From assembly GCA_965220775.1 (NCBI GenBank), contig OZ244845.1:806001-870000 (forward strand): a stretch of 64,000 bases of DNA. The letters run 5' to 3'. Below, piece by piece: positions 43,495 through 53,631 of the stretch (positions are counted from its first letter, which is position 1; every line of letters begins with the position of its first letter). The notes under the pieces were generated by a model, which worked only from the letters and a program-made list of their open reading frames with translations, was not told the DNA's origin and did not search any database. The stretch comes from G963664835 sp965220775 (GTDB lineage Bacteria; Chloroflexota; UBA6077; FW602-bin22; JBCLEL01). The translations under genes were made by a program, and so were the position numbers.

Positions 43495-43876
43495 CTACCT
43501 GTCCCTCCCCTAACTCGAGTGGAACCTAGGAAATAACAAGGCCACGAACGGTCGAAAACGCGTTCGTGGCGTCGTACTTGGGAAGCATACCAAAGAGCTA
43601 TCCGCTAAGGCGCAGCCATCCCGAAGCAGGAGCCCGCAGTAAGTCGATACTTTCTAGTCGCCATCGCACATCCTGTGAGGCCGGCAAAGACGATTCTCCA
43701 ATCCGGTCGAAGACTCGCCTTAGGAGAGTAGAATTGCTTCCTATGCAAGAACTGCATGGCCACCATGATCTCCTTTCATCGATGTGTCTGGTGTACAGCA
43801 CGTATCTAAATCAATTCAATAGGGTTGCTACCGCCATGAATCGAGCATTTGCACTGTTCGCGGTACAGTTCGAGAA
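43495..43876. other. Divergent intergenic region
   Basis: About 380 bases between the ABC-2 permease gene and murT, which are divergently transcribed. No gene, repeat-family hairpin or clear promoter is seen. It should contain the promoters of both units. Confidence 0.5.
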
Positions 43877-45253
43877 ATGAGGATCGCGACGCGTCTTGCA
43901 GTCGCCGGCGGCCGGCTGACCCGCATCGCCAGTCGCCGGCTCGGATTTGGCGGGGGCACCTCGGCGCCGGGATTGGCAGCATTGCGTCTGGCGCCTCGAC
44001 TGATCTCCGACCTTGCAATGGGATTGAGCCATGGCTCGATCCTAATCGCCGGCACCAACGGAAAGACCACGACCGCTCGACTGGTCGCCGCCATGCTGTC
44101 GGATGCTGGGTACCGGGTGGTCCAGAATCGGGCCGGAGCCAATCTCAATAGCGGCGTCGCGTCGGCGATGATCGCGGCAACAGACTTGGTCAACGGCCTC
44201 TCGGCGGAATGGGGCCTTTTCGAGGTGGACGAAGCGGCGCTGCCCGGCATGGCCCACGAGCTCCGGCCAAAGATCATCGCCCTGCTGAACCTGTTCCGCG
44301 ACCAGTTGGATCGCTACGGCGAGGTAGACCATATCGAGCGCCTGTGGCGCAAGTGCCTGGAGCGCCAGCCGGCTGACGTTACCATAGTCTACAATGGTGA
44401 CGATCCGGCTTTAGTCCACTTGGTCACCGGCCTCAAAGCACGTTCGATGCCATTCTCGGTAGATTCGGCCGGAGCGGCGATTCCCGAGCATGCTGCGGAT
44501 TCGTTGACCTGCCCTCGGTGCGATCGCACCCTGCGGTACGAGGCTATAACCTACTCACATTTAGGCCGATTTCGTTGCCAGTCCTGTGGTTTCGCCAATC
44601 CCCCCGACTCAGCCATCGCCGTTGCGCCGGCCGGCGTTGACCAGGAGGCAAACCTCATCGCCGGATCAATCGAACGGCGTATCAGCTATCCTCTGGCCGG
44701 CGTCTACAATCTCTACAATCTTGCCGCGGCCGCAACCGTCGCCACAGCCGCCTCAGCACCCTTAGATAGCATCGCCCGCGCCGGCGAACGCGTCGACCGC
44801 GCCTTCGGACGCATGGAGGCGGTAAGCTCCGAAGGCAGACTGCTGCGAATCGCGCTAATCAAGAACCCGGTCGGATGTAACCAGGTGCTCGATGCAGTCA
44901 CTCAAATCGGACCGGGCTCCATCGCCGTTATCGCAATCAACGACAATCTGGCCGACGGCACCGACGTGTCTTGGCTCTGGGATGCCGACTTCGAAAGGGT
45001 CGCGGCCTGGCCCTGCGGATTTGTCGTGGCCGGCAGCAGAGCCGGTGACATGGCCGTCCGCCTGCGCTATGCTGGCGTGGATACCCAGCGCATCCGGGTC
45101 GGCACTGCGGATGTCGCTGGTGAGGTAATGGAGGCGCTTGGTACCGTTGGGCATGGCCAGACCGTAACCGCGTTGCCTACCTATACGGCGCTGCTATCCC
45201 TGCACACCCATCTAGCGCGCAAGGGTATGGTCGAACAGTTCTGGGCGGAGTGA
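43877..45253 (+). CDS. murT: Lipid II isoglutaminyl synthase, Mur-ligase-like subunit MurT
   Basis: A 458-residue Mur ligase-like protein with Walker A GTNGKTTT at 59-66, a four-Cys zinc ribbon (C212/C215 and C234/C237) inserted in the central domain, and the C-terminal DUF1727 domain (GCNQVLDAV, YTALLSLHTHL). MurT with GatD amidates the alpha-carboxyl of the D-Glu in lipid II, using glutamine as ammonia donor. The ATG follows the end of a non-coding region. gatD begins 13 bases downstream, confirming the assignment. It implies that this organism has a peptidoglycan stem that is amidated. Confidence 0.93.
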   Translation: MRIATRLAVAGGRLTRIASRRLGFGGGTSAPGLAALRLAPRLISDLAMGLSHGSILIAGTNGKTTTARLVAAMLSDAGYRVVQNRAGANLNSGVASAMIAATDLVNGLSAEWGLFEVDEAALPGMAHELRPKIIALLNLFRDQLDRYGEVDHIERLWRKCLERQPADVTIVYNGDDPALVHLVTGLKARSMPFSVDSAGAAIPEHAADSLTCPRCDRTLRYEAITYSHLGRFRCQSCGFANPPDSAIAVAPAGVDQEANLIAGSIERRISYPLAGVYNLYNLAAAATVATAASAPLDSIARAGERVDRAFGRMEAVSSEGRLLRIALIKNPVGCNQVLDAVTQIGPGSIAVIAINDNLADGTDVSWLWDADFERVAAWPCGFVVAGSRAGDMAVRLRYAGVDTQRIRVGTADVAGEVMEALGTVGHGQTVTALPTYTALLSLHTHLARKGMVEQFWAE

Positions 45254-45266
45254 AAGAGAACCACCT

Positions 45267-46025
45267 GTGAGATTGCGGATCGCGCACCTGTACCCGCTGT
45301 CGATGAATATCTACGGCGATCGAGGTAACCTAATGACGCTCACCCGACGGTGTGAGTGGCGTGGTATCGATTGCGAGATCATTCAGGTCGGCATAGGCCA
45401 GCCGGTCGAATTCGCAAAATGCGACATAGTGTTCGTCGGGGGCGGACAGGACCGGCAGCAGCTTGCAGTGTCCGATGACCTTGTGAAGACCACCAAGGGC
45501 GCTGATCTAAAGCAAGCGGTTGCGGATGGCCTCGTTTTGTTGTCGATTTGCGGCGGTTACCAGCTGCTCGGCCACCATTTCTTGGCCGGCGGCGGACGAA
45601 AGATCGCCGGCACTGGACTTTTCGATGCCTGGACCGAGGCCGGCTCCAAACGGCTCATCGGCAACATCGTCGTCGATTGCAGCCTCGCGGAAGCGGCAAC
45701 GACACTAGTAGGGTTCGAGAACCACAGCGGCCGGACATTTCTCGGGGCCGGCGTCAAGCCACTCGGAACGGTCGTCAGCGGATTCGGCAATAACGACTGG
45801 GACCGAACCGAAGGCGCGATTCATCACAATGCCTTCGGATCATACATGCACGGATCGCTGCTGCCCAAGAATCCGGCCTTCGCTGACCACCTGATACGGT
45901 TGGCCCTCGGCCGGCGCGGTCGCACTGGACCTCTGCCGCCTCTAGACGATCGTCTCGAAGAGACTGCCCGCACCTCCGTCATTAGCCGGACTGTGTCCGG
46001 CAGGAAGCGGCTCCGATTCTTCTAG
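45267..46025 (+). CDS. gatD: Lipid II isoglutaminyl synthase, glutaminase subunit GatD
   Basis: A 252-residue class I glutamine amidotransferase-like (CobB/CobQ type) protein. The nucleophile is C95 in SICGGYQLLG, and the catalytic His is H195 in YMHGSLLPKNP. It starts at GTG 45267 shortly after murT. It supplies ammonia to MurT for conversion of D-isoglutamate to D-isoglutamine in the cell-wall precursor at the cytoplasmic membrane. The glycine-rich FVGGGQDRQQ region is typical of GatD. It is the last gene of the unit; an MFS transporter gene follows convergently. Confidence 0.93.
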   Translation: MRLRIAHLYPLSMNIYGDRGNLMTLTRRCEWRGIDCEIIQVGIGQPVEFAKCDIVFVGGGQDRQQLAVSDDLVKTTKGADLKQAVADGLVLLSICGGYQLLGHHFLAGGGRKIAGTGLFDAWTEAGSKRLIGNIVVDCSLAEAATTLVGFENHSGRTFLGAGVKPLGTVVSGFGNNDWDRTEGAIHHNAFGSYMHGSLLPKNPAFADHLIRLALGRRGRTGPLPPLDDRLEETARTSVISRTVSGRKRLRFF

Positions 46026-46101
46026 ACTGGTCGATTCCACGCCCACCAAACCGGCGATGCCCCGGATGCCGCCAATGCGAAACTGCGTCTTGGCACGTGG
46101 C

Positions 46102-47373
46102 TCAAGGCGCCACCGTACCGGGCGTCCGACGCGGTTCCTGGACTGTCGCGACCAGCAGAATTGATGCGGCCAGCGACAAGATCGCCGCCACCCAAAACAT
46201 CGAGTGATAGCCGGCCGAGTCGGCGATGAACCCGCCGATGATCGGCGCGGCAAAGACCAGCGGCGCTTGGACAAGCACGCCAACCGCGAGGTAAGTTGGC
46301 CGCTGGTCGGCCGGAGCGAACTCTAACAGAATATTGAAACCAGACACTGACGTGACAGAGCCGATCGCGCCGACCGCGACGAATACCAGGTAGATGAGCC
46401 ACCCCTGCTCGGCAGCCAATACCGCTCCCACATTCGCCAGTACTAAGAAAGCGGTGCCGGCCGCGACTACCAACTTGTGGCCGAAACGGTCCGCCAGATA
46501 TCCGACAACGGGGAATACGACTACCTGGGCCGCCAGCATCGCGAAAGTGAACGCTCCAACCTGCCACTCAGCCATATCCAACTCGCCCAGGGCATACACG
46601 GTGAAGAATCCGGTCGACATTGCCCCGAAACTGGCCACCGACCGTGCGACCAGGTACCGAGTGAAGTTGCGGTTGACTCTAAGTATCGACGGTAGCCGGC
46701 CCAGGTAGTCGCCCAGGTCAACGCGGGGGCGATCGGGTACAACGTTCGCCTCACGCACGTAGGCCAGGACGATGACCCCGGCCCCCATCACTAGCGAAGC
46801 GGATGCCAGACAGACCACGTACCCCAGCGGATAGGGAAACGTGTCCAATACGTATCCTATGGCTCCCGAAGCGCCGAGACCCATTACGGCTCCCAGGAAC
46901 CCGACCAGAGCGAAGAATCTTCCCCGGACATTGACCGGAAATATCTTGGCCATCAAGCCCATCCAGGCTGGCAGCATCGCCCCGCCCGCGACGTACATTA
47001 CCGTCAGAGCCATGAGCGTGAGTGCAAGGGTAAGCTTAGGATTACTCTGGGCGAGGAAGTAGGCAGCTATGGCTACTACGAGCAGGGGGAGCCGCTCCAA
47101 GGCGGTGTAGCGCATCAGGAACGGCAACAGCCGGCCCGACTGCTCGATGTAGTTCGCGAAGAAGATTCCCGGCAGGCTCATGCACGTCATTTGGATCGCC
47201 GGAATCAAGCCGATGACGGTATTGGACGCGCCGAGGCGAGCCGCGAACGCCGGAATCACGGTCACGATCGAGGCGAACGACTGCCCGCCGTGCCACAGAC
47301 CCAGGTCTGCGGTCCTGACGATCAGGTTCCAGCGCAGGTTCCTGTAAACGTACCTCTCTGGGTCTTGTGTCAT
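46102..47373 (-). CDS. MFS transporter
   Basis: A 423-residue major facilitator with about twelve hydrophobic segments. It has an arginine-containing loop after the second helix pair, VNVRGRFFALVGFLGAVMG, and YLADRFGHKLVVAAGTAF as the loop typical of the second half. The substrate cannot be deduced, although the location beside carbohydrate-active enzymes on the same strand suggests sugar or oligosaccharide. ATG 47373 is used. About 220 bases separate it from the beta-propeller gene upstream. Confidence 0.85.
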   Translation of the reverse strand: MTQDPERYVYRNLRWNLIVRTADLGLWHGGQSFASIVTVIPAFAARLGASNTVIGLIPAIQMTCMSLPGIFFANYIEQSGRLLPFLMRYTALERLPLLVVAIAAYFLAQSNPKLTLALTLMALTVMYVAGGAMLPAWMGLMAKIFPVNVRGRFFALVGFLGAVMGLGASGAIGYVLDTFPYPLGYVVCLASASLVMGAGVIVLAYVREANVVPDRPRVDLGDYLGRLPSILRVNRNFTRYLVARSVASFGAMSTGFFTVYALGELDMAEWQVGAFTFAMLAAQVVVFPVVGYLADRFGHKLVVAAGTAFLVLANVGAVLAAEQGWLIYLVFVAVGAIGSVTSVSGFNILLEFAPADQRPTYLAVGVLVQAPLVFAAPIIGGFIADSAGYHSMFWVAAILSLAASILLVATVQEPRRTPGTVAP

Positions 47374-47595
47374 CGAAGGCTGTATCAGATTGGATTATGC
47401 GGCCGGTCAGTTTCCATCGTGCGCGCTCCTCTGGACTCTTCCAATGACCTTTTGATTCGTGGATGTTGTCCTCGCCAAAGATCATCAGCAAACGGATCGC
47501 CGGAACATCGGAGGCGCGGGATCCCGAATGAGCAGCCTCGACTTCGCCTTGAAGCGCCTACGGCTTGCAACGAGACGGAAGAAAACGGATAGCCC

Positions 47596-48504
47596 TCAGC
47601 CGGCCGCGAACGCCAAGCACCTCACCGGCGGAAGCCCCTCGGCTACGAGTTGCCAGCTATTCCCTTGGTCGTCCGACGCGAAGACCGAGCCGTCATGAGT
47701 TCCGAATGCTACCTCTGATCCCGATGCCGCGAGACAGGCGGTGTCGACGTTATTGACTATCCACTCCGGCAGACCGTCAGTGCACCGCTCAAAAGGGCCA
47801 TTGTCTCCAACAGACTTGCGATAGACGGCAGCTTGCCTCGTCCGCGGACCCGTGGATGCGCTTACGAGGATCTTGTCGCCGGCTACCGTTACGGCCCGCG
47901 CGTAGGTTGCGTGCAGACCACTCCTGTGGAATTGCCAAGAGACTCCATCATCATCGCTGACACCCAGACCCCAGCTCGATGCCGCGAACAGAAGCTTCGA
48001 GGCTGGGTCGAAATATACTTGGTGTACGTCCGACCCGATGTCAATCGTGGGCTCCCACGACTCTCCACCGTCGGCCGACCGAAGGACTCCTCCTACGTGG
48101 ACGTTTACGTATAGGTTGCCATTAGGATCGGTCGACATGGACCGCACGTCCGGAGGACCGCCCCAGGGCGTATACCACCCGTCGCGTCCCGGCGCCTCAT
48201 CGAAGGAATCCACCGGCTCCAAGACGTTTCCGCTCAGTCTATGCAAATGTGATTTCGACGTGCCCACCAGGACCCCGCCATCATAGGGCAAGATGCAGTT
48301 GCCTCGCAGAGAGTCAAGGGAAGCGATCTTTGTCCATGCGTCCCGGCCTTCCGAACGCCACAGTTCGCGGCTGCCGAGGATGGCCCACCAGCTCGAACCG
48401 TCCTCGGCAAGCCAAGTTATCTCGTGTGTTTCGAGCCATACGTCCCGCTGAGGTCCAAGTTGGTGGAGACCGTCTGCCGTTCCCACCATAATCTTAATTT
48501 CCAT
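47596..48504 (-). CDS. BNR/Asp-box beta-propeller protein
   Basis: About 302 residues forming a sialidase-like or YCF48-like propeller. Three Asp-box repeats are visible: SADGGESW, SDDDGVSW and SDDQGNSW. AGGAG precedes the ATG at 48504 and yields MEIKIMVGTADGL; a longer frame would run into the beta-helix gene. No signal peptide is seen, and no sialidase arginine triad is evident, so a binding or non-sialidase hydrolase role is more likely. It lies 34 bases after the beta-helix gene and is probably cotranscribed with it. Confidence 0.78.
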   Translation of the reverse strand: MEIKIMVGTADGLHQLGPQRDVWLETHEITWLAEDGSSWWAILGSRELWRSEGRDAWTKIASLDSLRGNCILPYDGGVLVGTSKSHLHRLSGNVLEPVDSFDEAPGRDGWYTPWGGPPDVRSMSTDPNGNLYVNVHVGGVLRSADGGESWEPTIDIGSDVHQVYFDPASKLLFAASSWGLGVSDDDGVSWQFHRSGLHATYARAVTVAGDKILVSASTGPRTRQAAVYRKSVGDNGPFERCTDGLPEWIVNNVDTACLAASGSEVAFGTHDGSVFASDDQGNSWQLVAEGLPPVRCLAFAAG

Positions 48505-48538
48505 AATCTGCGCTCCTCTATACTTCAGCTGATCGAAG

Positions 48539-50740
48539 CTACTGCTGTTTCGGACCGGTGCCTCGCCGGCCAATCTGGTCGATGTCTATTGGCAGGAACC
48601 CAATCTTGAATGCGGGAGAGTCCGGCGCCAGCCGGTAATTGTCGCGCTCGGGGTCCTCGAACAGTGGATCGGCAGTGATTGAATGCGTATCAAACCCCCT
48701 TTTCTGCCATTCAGCAAGCGCGACCGCCCTGGGGCCGGCATCGAACTCCGGGTAATCCTGTTGCTCGTCGCCGGCTTGCTCCGGCCGGACGATTTCGCGT
48801 CTCTTGCCGAAATCACCGAGGTTCTCCTCCACCGTATATTCCCCACCATCGTGGTTGAAGAACAGGTTGTGGTCGGACTGCTCGATCATTCTCTCGGCCG
48901 GCAATTCACCTCTTGAATCGACCAGGCGGTACAGGGGGCCGCCGGCGCTCGACCGGCGAACGATGTTTCGACAAAACCGGTTGCCGGTCGTAAAACCATA
49001 CATGTGCGGCGCATAGCTGTGGAATGCCATGTATCGGACTGCACATTCTGAATCCACAATCACGTTGTTCTCGATGATGTTGTTCTTGCCCAGGTTGACT
49101 AGAAATCCGTACCCGCTCCTCGCTATGATGTTTCCGTAGACGAAGCAGTTGCTGGCAAAGCCGTCCAAGTAGATGCCGCCTACCCCCGATGGACTAGGCA
49201 CTAGGTCTAAAGTTTCGTCGACCGCGCAGCCGCGCACGTCAGCTATTAAGTTGTGACGGATAATGTGGCCGGACCGCTCGGCTTCCTTTTCGCTGTGACT
49301 GTCCGGGTCCTCCATCCACATATTGATTGCGGCGCTATCTTGTATCTCGAGACTCGTATGGCGGATCTTGTTGAACTCGACGATGTTGCGGCCAAAGCCG
49401 CTGCCTCCCAGGTTAATAGCATGATGAGGTACGTACTCGATGAGGTTGTGAGCCAAGACGTTTCCTTGGCTCAGTCCGAGGAAGATGCCGGCACAGTAGT
49501 TGTCAAAGACACCGCAGTGGTGAATGTAGTTGTCCTCAACTTGGTTGAAGATTGGGTGATGTGGGACTGGATGAAAGTACTTGCTTCCCAGCATGCAGAT
49601 GCCATTCTTTCCGGCATAGCTGATCTCGTTGTTTCGGATGACGTTGCGGCTGTTGTAATCTTCAAGATAGATTGCGTTGCCGCCCACTTCACGGAAATGA
49701 TTGTTCTCGATCCGGCAGTGCTCCGCGCCTCTCATATGCAGAGCCTCGCCGCAGTACTCACGGCCCGGCATCGGGAACATGGCGCCATAGCCCTCCTGGC
49801 CATCGCGGTGCATGTTGTCCCCGGTCGTCGTTTCAGTAAACGTGAAACCAGAGATGTTGATCCAGCGGGCGTCGCGTAGATCAATGAGACAATTGAGTAC
49901 CGGTACGACGACTTCCCCGTCCTGGAATGACTCGTCCGGTGGCCAGAAGTAGAGCGTACCCTCCTCCCCATCCAAACACCACTCACCAGGCTGATCCAAC
50001 TCTTCCAAGACGTTCTCGACCACGAAGCGGTCGTCCGGGAAAAACGGAATGGGCCGGAACCACGGGTAGCGATCGAAGTTGCGCCCGCTGTGGGTGACAG
50101 TGATGATCCGATTCTCCCAGTCGATCGATCGAATCGGCAGTGCATAGCTGCCGTACTTCCCGGTGCACACGTAGACCTCGCCTTCGGCCGGCTTGTCCCA
50201 GCGTCGGTCGAAAGTCCCCGGCCTGAACCTAAAGGCAGTCGAGCTACCGTCCTCAGCCGGCCCTTCCATGAAAGCCCAACCTCCGTAGAGAGGATTCTCA
50301 GGCTGGAAGTTTGGGCGACGCGCTCTAACCTGCCGGCGGCCCCTGAAGAAGAGCTGCCTGTACTTCCACAGGTCTCGTTTAGCCTCCGAAAACCGACATT
50401 TCAGGATCCGCCCTTTATGCGGCTGCCACCCGTCCAGCTTTGCGCCGCCGCTGAGGACCGGTGACTCTCCGGCATAGGCCGAATAGCTGATTGGGTGGTC
50501 GCGGCTTCCGCTATCCTGTGATCCAAGGACCAGCGTTTTGTCCAGATAGTACTTCCCCCCTCGCACCAGCACCGTAACCGGACTATCCAGGCCGCCCTCC
50601 GCAATTAGCTCTCGTATAGCATCACGCGCTCTCGCCAGCGTGGCAAACGGGCCGTCCGTCTTTCCAGGATTTGGTCCGGCCAGCTTTCCCGACCATCCAT
50701 CATCGCCGTCGGTTGCCACGTAAAGTTTTAGGGAGTCCAT
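48539..50740 (-). CDS. Right-handed parallel beta-helix protein (glycosidase/lyase-like)
   Basis: 733 residues. The N-terminal LYVATDGDDGWSGKLAGPN and DGPFATLARARDAI, followed by PISYSAYAGESPVLSGG, are typical of beta-helix glycoside hydrolases; GH141 or GH120-like enzymes are the nearest families I recall. The helix itself spans about residues 290-580, with repeated xNxxxN ladders such as HCRIENNHFREVGGN and VIRNNEISYAG. There is no signal peptide, so it is likely cytoplasmic. It sits in the minus-strand carbohydrate operon between an SDR and a propeller gene. Confidence 0.78.
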   Translation of the reverse strand: MDSLKLYVATDGDDGWSGKLAGPNPGKTDGPFATLARARDAIRELIAEGGLDSPVTVLVRGGKYYLDKTLVLGSQDSGSRDHPISYSAYAGESPVLSGGAKLDGWQPHKGRILKCRFSEAKRDLWKYRQLFFRGRRQVRARRPNFQPENPLYGGWAFMEGPAEDGSSTAFRFRPGTFDRRWDKPAEGEVYVCTGKYGSYALPIRSIDWENRIITVTHSGRNFDRYPWFRPIPFFPDDRFVVENVLEELDQPGEWCLDGEEGTLYFWPPDESFQDGEVVVPVLNCLIDLRDARWINISGFTFTETTTGDNMHRDGQEGYGAMFPMPGREYCGEALHMRGAEHCRIENNHFREVGGNAIYLEDYNSRNVIRNNEISYAGKNGICMLGSKYFHPVPHHPIFNQVEDNYIHHCGVFDNYCAGIFLGLSQGNVLAHNLIEYVPHHAINLGGSGFGRNIVEFNKIRHTSLEIQDSAAINMWMEDPDSHSEKEAERSGHIIRHNLIADVRGCAVDETLDLVPSPSGVGGIYLDGFASNCFVYGNIIARSGYGFLVNLGKNNIIENNVIVDSECAVRYMAFHSYAPHMYGFTTGNRFCRNIVRRSSAGGPLYRLVDSRGELPAERMIEQSDHNLFFNHDGGEYTVEENLGDFGKRREIVRPEQAGDEQQDYPEFDAGPRAVALAEWQKRGFDTHSITADPLFEDPERDNYRLAPDSPAFKIGFLPIDIDQIGRRGTGPKQQ

Positions 50741-50777
50741 TTGGCTTACGAGCTCGTCGCTTCTCGCCTGACAAACG

Positions 50778-51524
50778 TCAGTATGTCAAAACCCCCGCAT
50801 CGACAGCTGCGGTCTGGGCGGTAACAGAATCGTTGCGCACGAAATACAAAGCTGCGTCAGCCACGTCGTCCACCGCGGGCATCTTTTTCAATAGTGCGCC
50901 GTCCATGTAGTTCTTCCACCATTCCTCGCCCAAGAGGCGGCCGGCCGGCGTATCCATCAACCCAGGCGCAATATTGTTGACCTGTATCTCCGGCGATAGA
51001 GCGACCGCCAGGCACCTCCCCAGCATCTCCTCGCCGGCTTTCGATACCGAGTACGCCAATGAGCTTCCTCCGGGCCTGATCCCACCTATCGATGTGACGT
51101 TGATGATCTTTCCGGCTCCGCGCAGTTTCATCGCCGGTGCAACCGCCTTGGCGCACAGGAACGGGCCCCGCAAGTTCACCGCGATGATTCGATCCCAGTC
51201 CTCCTCCTTCAATGCGTCAAGGTCGCTAAAAGGAACAATCACCCTCGTTGCCGCATTGTTCACCAGGATGTCGATGCGCCCAAACTGCTCGACTACAGAA
51301 TCAACCATACTCCGAACATCGTCGGAAGAGGAAACGTCAGCGTGGACCGCCATTGCCTGGCCGCCTATTGCTTCGATCTTGGCAACCGTCTCATTGGCGT
51401 TTTTCGGGGAGCTTAGGTAAGCGACCGCTATCTTGGATCCAGCGGCCGCCAGCTTCAAACTGATCGCCTTGCCCAGCCCAATACCTCCGCCAGTTACCAA
51501 CGCCACCTTGTTCCGCGGATCCAT
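50778..51524 (-). CDS. Short-chain dehydrogenase/reductase
   Basis: A 248-residue classical SDR. The nucleotide motif is TGGGIGLG (11-18), followed by NNAA, and the catalytic residues are S145 (NVTSIGG), Y158 and K162 (YSVSK). GAGG precedes the ATG at 51524, so the GTG two codons earlier is not needed. It resembles 3-oxoacyl-reductase and sugar/polyol dehydrogenase types, which cannot be separated here. It is transcribed with the beta-helix gene and probably oxidises a released sugar. Confidence 0.87.
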   Translation of the reverse strand: MDPRNKVALVTGGGIGLGKAISLKLAAAGSKIAVAYLSSPKNANETVAKIEAIGGQAMAVHADVSSSDDVRSMVDSVVEQFGRIDILVNNAATRVIVPFSDLDALKEEDWDRIIAVNLRGPFLCAKAVAPAMKLRGAGKIINVTSIGGIRPGGSSLAYSVSKAGEEMLGRCLAVALSPEIQVNNIAPGLMDTPAGRLLGEEWWKNYMDGALLKKMPAVDDVADAALYFVRNDSVTAQTAAVDAGVLTY

Positions 51525-51702
51525 CGCCACCTCATTATTTCCGGCTATCTAGACGGACGCCTGACGATGCAATTCTGGTACCTCGTCGATGGTGGCGCCT
51601 GACGCTACGCCCGCTCCGTCCGGCGTTCAATCTATCCCGGTGTTTCTCGCCCGTTGTGTGCTCTCTCGCCCCTATTCTTGAAATGAGGGATTGGGGCTTG
51701 AA

Positions 51703-53631
51703 TTAGATCCAGTCTACCTGGTCTTCCGAGACGAAACGCTGCACCTTGCGCCAGCGGGGTTCTCCGCTACGATAATGCTGTCGCTGGTAGAATGGATAGT
51801 ACCTGCCCCGTGGATAGATCTCCACCACGTCGTTGCCCCGGCGCACGATCGTATACTTCCTTTTTTCGATGTAGATCACGTCTTTGCGTTCGGCTATCGG
51901 AAACGTAACTGTTGCAATATCTCCCGGCTCGACTTGGCCCACTTGGGCGTATCTCCCGTTCCATCCTACGTCCCGCCCGGCCCCGTCTACTTGCACTCGA
52001 ACGTCCGCGGTCGATACCCACTCCGGCACTCGCACATCCAGGTCCACCGGCTGCTTTATCTTGATTTCCACCCGACCTTGATAGGGAACGTAGCTATCGA
52101 CGTCCGCCCAGCGTGAGGCCCGGTTCAGGAGCAGGTTCACCCTTAGTTTGCCGTCTCGATGGGTCAGGATCCGGTGCCATATCCAATAGACCGTGCGCGC
52201 GGCACAGGCCGTGTCGCCGTGGACGAGCCCCCGCGCGCCTGAGCCATCCTCATACCAATCGTTGGGAGCGGCGCTCGTAGGCCAAGAGCCCAAGTTGCGT
52301 TCCGGAACACGATCGATGCTTTGAGCCGGAGTGACGCGGATGGCGTGTTCATACCTTGCCGGATCCCCGCTCGTAATTGCCACCGACCCCGGCAAATGGG
52401 ATACCCAATCGGTCCGCAGTATCTGAGATTCGGCCAACATGTTCCGCGTCCAACGGTCCACGTCATCCCAGTAGTCAGCGACGCCCGCTTCACTAAGCTG
52501 CAAGGCGAGCCCGATCATATCGGCTCCTCCGGCAAACTCGCACGGGTTGAGCTCGTTCCTGACAAACTCTTCCGACGTGCCTTCATCCCATTCGCCGGCG
52601 ATCTTGGGCTCTCTCCATCCCGGACTGCTTACGTGGTTGGGGAAGAAACCAATCAGATTCTCTATCCGGGTCTTCGTCCACTCGTAGCTCTTGACCACGA
52701 ATTCGAGCAGATCTTCATCATTCGTCAGCAGCGCATAGTCTGCGAATGACTGCAGGGCCCTGGCGTGGGCGTGTAGGTGTGACTTGACCGACCCTTTCTG
52801 GGTGGTGACGAATTCGCCATCCGGCGTGAAGAAAATTGCCTTCTGAAATGCGATCAGCTTTCGGGCCAGGGTCAGAGCCGGCTCGTAGCCCGTCCGTCGG
52901 TAGGCACAAGACAGACCGAAGGAGATGATCGACATCTCGCCCAAGTGGAACTGGTAGCGGGGCGTGGCGTCCGGCGGCGGATTCTTTTCCGCATAGAAGG
53001 GGCCCGGCCAGTAGTAGGCGTAGTCGCCGGCGTACACTGCCAAGCTCGCCAATCCATCCACAAGCCGGCGGATCCGCTCCTGCCAAAACGAGCCGTCATC
53101 CCTCGCGTCGTACAGTGACATTGCCCGCAGGATCTGGCCGCTGATGAATGGGCCGATCAGTTGCTCCATACTTTGGTCTATGGTGCCGCCATAATGGCTT
53201 GGGTCGAACTGGAAGAACGCCCACGGGCGACCCCTGGTCGGTGTGTAGATCAAACCGTCAGGTCCCTGCTGCTGCAAAGTTATTTCCATCCAGCGTCTGT
53301 CTACGTGCATGTTCTGTTCGCTGCCGCTCATGATGCGGTCCAAGCAAACTGACTCTTGAAACTTCGGTGTGATCGAAGGGCTCGCAAAATCTGCTGTCAT
53401 GATCGGGCCGGGCGTCCAACTGACCCTCCAGTAAGGCTCGTAATCTGCCTGTGGATTCGGGTTCTCAGTCATCACGTGAATCGCCAGCCGAGCGCGCTCC
53501 GCGAGGTCCAACGTGTCCGGCACCATCGCCTCGTACCGTTCGCCCCGGTAGGATGGCATTTCGAACTCCGGAATCTCCGGCTGGATGTAGCCGATAGGAT
53601 CTCCAGGATTCCAACTATCCGATGGGCCCAT
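51703..53631 (-). CDS. GH127-like (beta-L-arabinofuranosidase-like) protein with altered Cys site
   Basis: 642 residues, similar to the 628-residue protein at 61716-63602. Segments typical of the family include VPDTLDLAERARLAI, GYEPALTLARKLI, SEAGVADYWDDVDRWTRNMLAESQ and RVNLLLNRASRWADVDSY. In the paralogue a Glu and three Cys sit where GH127 enzymes bind zinc. Here the CC pair reads AC (GDTACAARTV) and the earlier site has PCEFAGGADM. AGGAGGAG precedes the ATG at 53631. Either a changed specificity or loss of activity is possible. Confidence 0.7.
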   Translation of the reverse strand: MGPSDSWNPGDPIGYIQPEIPEFEMPSYRGERYEAMVPDTLDLAERARLAIHVMTENPNPQADYEPYWRVSWTPGPIMTADFASPSITPKFQESVCLDRIMSGSEQNMHVDRRWMEITLQQQGPDGLIYTPTRGRPWAFFQFDPSHYGGTIDQSMEQLIGPFISGQILRAMSLYDARDDGSFWQERIRRLVDGLASLAVYAGDYAYYWPGPFYAEKNPPPDATPRYQFHLGEMSIISFGLSCAYRRTGYEPALTLARKLIAFQKAIFFTPDGEFVTTQKGSVKSHLHAHARALQSFADYALLTNDEDLLEFVVKSYEWTKTRIENLIGFFPNHVSSPGWREPKIAGEWDEGTSEEFVRNELNPCEFAGGADMIGLALQLSEAGVADYWDDVDRWTRNMLAESQILRTDWVSHLPGSVAITSGDPARYEHAIRVTPAQSIDRVPERNLGSWPTSAAPNDWYEDGSGARGLVHGDTACAARTVYWIWHRILTHRDGKLRVNLLLNRASRWADVDSYVPYQGRVEIKIKQPVDLDVRVPEWVSTADVRVQVDGAGRDVGWNGRYAQVGQVEPGDIATVTFPIAERKDVIYIEKRKYTIVRRGNDVVEIYPRGRYYPFYQRQHYRSGEPRWRKVQRFVSEDQVDWI

